DNA of 7,225 nt. Source: a bacterium (GTDB taxonomy: Bacteria; Chlamydiota; Chlamydiia; Chlamydiales; JAFEGQ01). Under the pieces are notes generated by a model, which was not told where the DNA came from, ran no database searches, and saw only the letters and a program-made list of their open reading frames with translations. The translations under genes were made by a program, and so were the position numbers. Where the stretch lies: assembly GCA_021809305.1 (NCBI GenBank), contig JAKBAF010000063.1, forward strand, positions 1 through 7,225, in the 5' to 3' direction. Within the stretch, counting starts at the first letter, position 1. The number at the start of each line of letters is the position of its first letter. Of the stretch, positions 6,282-7,225 are shown in pieces.

Positions 6282-6287
6282 AGGAGG
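6282..6287 (+). promoter_or_regulatory. ribosome binding site of the aldolase gene
   Basis: A full AGGAGG lies 8 nt before the ATG at 6296, fixing the start. Its perfect match to the anti-SD suggests high translation, as expected for a central metabolic enzyme. Confidence 0.8.
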
Positions 6288-6295
6288 CTCTATCC

Positions 6296-7225
6296 ATGCC
6301 CTTAGTCCCTATGAGACCCCTGCTCGACTATGCTGCCGCACACAACTTTGGCCTAGTTGCCTTGAATGTCAATAATATGGAGCAGATCCAAGCGATCATG
6401 GAGGCCGCCCGTGTCACGATGAGTCCTGTGATCATCCAGGCAAGTCGCGGCGCACGAAACTACACAAATGACGCCTTCCTCACCCACCTCATGTTGGCCG
6501 CTGCTGAGCTCTACCCCGAAATCCCCATCGTCATGCACCAGGATCATGGCAATAGTCCAGAGACCTGCTTTAGTGCGATGCGCTATGGGTTTACAAGCGT
6601 CATGATGGATGGCTCACTCGAGGAGGATGGCAAGACCCCTTCTACCTATGAATACAACGTCGCTGTGACAAGACAGGTTGTCAATGTCGCCCACCGCCTT
6701 GGCGTCTCGGTTGAAGGAGAGCTTGGCGTTCTCGGCTCCCTTGTAACCGGCCATGGCGATAAGGAAGATGGCCATGGGGCCGAGGGCAAGCTTACCCTCG
6801 AGCAACTTCTTACAGACCCCGACCAAGCGGTCGACTTTGTGAATCGAACGGGTGTTGATGCGCTAGCTGTTGCTGTTGGCACGAGCCACGGCGCCTATAA
6901 GTTCACAAAAAAGCCGACAGGCGATGTCCTAGTGATTGAGCGAATCGAGGAGATCCACAAAAGAATCCCTAACTGCCACCTCGTGATGCATGGCAGCAGC
7001 TCCGTACCCAAGGAGCTCCTAGATATCATCAATGCCTTTGGTGGGCGGATGCGCGAAACCTACGGAGTGCCAGTTGAGGCGATCCAGCGCGGCATTCGAG
7101 CAGGTGTTCGAAAGGTGAACGTTGATACCGACAGTCGGCTTGCCATGACCGGTGCCATCCGCAGAGTCTTCTTTGAGCACCCCGAGGAGTTCGATCCGCG
7201 AAAGTACTTAGAGCCAGCAAGGACA
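6296..7225 (+). CDS. fba: class II fructose-1,6-bisphosphate aldolase, type B / Calvin-cycle subtype (3' end missing)
   Basis: The enzyme reversibly cleaves fructose-1,6-bisphosphate to dihydroxyacetone phosphate and glyceraldehyde-3-phosphate in cytosolic glycolysis and gluconeogenesis, using a divalent metal (normally zinc). The first 310 codons are present and in frame to the window edge; family members run to about 345-360 residues, so roughly 35-50 are missing. Visible landmarks are HQDHG (81-85), with the catalytic Asp83 and metal ligand His84; VEGELG with Glu142; the subtype-specific loop GHGDKEDGHGAEGKL (152-166), which is followed by LLTDP; GTSHGAYKF with His198; MHGSSSVP with ligand His232; and NVDTDSR (275-281), which binds substrate phosphate. 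All expected active-site residues are intact. The start is fixed by AGGAGG. The gene is divergent from the membrane-protein operon and probably has its own promoter in the palindrome-rich gap. Typical chlamydiae rely on a class I DhnA-type aldolase, so this subtype would be notable if the host is one. Confidence 0.95.
   Translation, partial: MPLVPMRPLLDYAAAHNFGLVALNVNNMEQIQAIMEAARVTMSPVIIQASRGARNYTNDAFLTHLMLAAAELYPEIPIVMHQDHGNSPETCFSAMRYGFTSVMMDGSLEEDGKTPSTYEYNVAVTRQVVNVAHRLGVSVEGELGVLGSLVTGHGDKEDGHGAEGKLTLEQLLTDPDQAVDFVNRTGVDALAVAVGTSHGAYKFTKKPTGDVLVIERIEEIHKRIPNCHLVMHGSSSVPKELLDIINAFGGRMRETYGVPVEAIQRGIRAGVRKVNVDTDSRLAMTGAIRRVFFEHPEEFDPRKYLEPART

Larger units (their letters stand above)
6036..6295. 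other. divergent intergenic region rich in inverted repeats
   Basis: This 260-bp gap separates the minus-strand membrane operon from the plus-strand aldolase gene. The left part (6053-6130) is AT-rich and must hold the operon promoter, but no convincing box pair stands out. The centre (6131-6226) is almost entirely inverted repeats. The right part holds the aldolase leader, including a possible weak stem (GAG..CCCC at 6231-6238 with GGGGCTC at 6253-6259), and its ribosome binding site. No open frame of note is present. Confidence 0.7.

Noticed and set aside
6614..6882. minus-strand open frames inside the aldolase gene
   Set aside because: They are shadows of the highly conserved aldolase frame, with low-complexity Ser/Thr/Pro products and no start signal.
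1..7225. CRISPR array, tRNA, rRNA or phage/IS genes
   Set aside because: Looked for on both strands; no regularly spaced direct repeats, cloverleaf-like sequence, rRNA signature or transposase/integrase motif was found.

Overview
The window holds six protein-coding candidates, two of them incomplete or doubtful, and two information-rich intergenic regions. Base composition is moderate (close to half G+C by eye). The large TPR protein, built of W/WG-rich units with extended loops, the pair of small lineage-type multi-pass membrane proteins and the YyaL/SPATA20 protein resemble what is found in environmental members of the Chlamydiota. This taxonomic guess rests on protein texture alone and is tentative. 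Most starts carry a clear Shine-Dalgarno sequence. No mobile-element gene, CRISPR array, tRNA or rRNA is visible.

Layout from left to right. (1) 6-206, minus strand: a short open frame without a convincing start, downstream of the TPR gene, possibly a remnant. (2) 251-2380, minus: a protein of about 709 residues made almost wholly of TPR-like helical repeats. (3) 2381-2658: an intergenic region with a candidate promoter for the TPR gene and a large imperfect palindrome (about 166 bp) with a near-perfect 27-nt core stem. Its right end coincides with the stop codon of the next gene. (4) 2659-4728, minus: a YyaL/SPATA20-family protein (thioredoxin-like domain plus (alpha/alpha)6 barrel) with its own good promoter candidate. 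(5) 4816-5373 and 5373-6035, minus: two translationally coupled genes for four-helix membrane proteins that look like diverged tandem paralogues. (6) 6036-6295: a divergent intergenic region with a strong minus-strand terminator-like hairpin that has no gene in front of it, a second nested set of inverted repeats, and a candidate promoter for the aldolase. (7) 6296-7225, plus: a class II fructose-1,6-bisphosphate aldolase of the type B / Calvin-cycle subtype, cut by the window end.

The membrane pair is a two-gene operon. yyaL and the TPR gene lie on the same strand but probably have separate promoters, so a single functional pathway linking all of them is not supported. The aldolase is an independent, divergently transcribed metabolic gene. 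The most unusual material is non-coding: the 166-bp palindrome at the yyaL 3' end, and the orphan terminator plus overlapping palindromes upstream of the aldolase, which could be a small RNA, an operator, or both.
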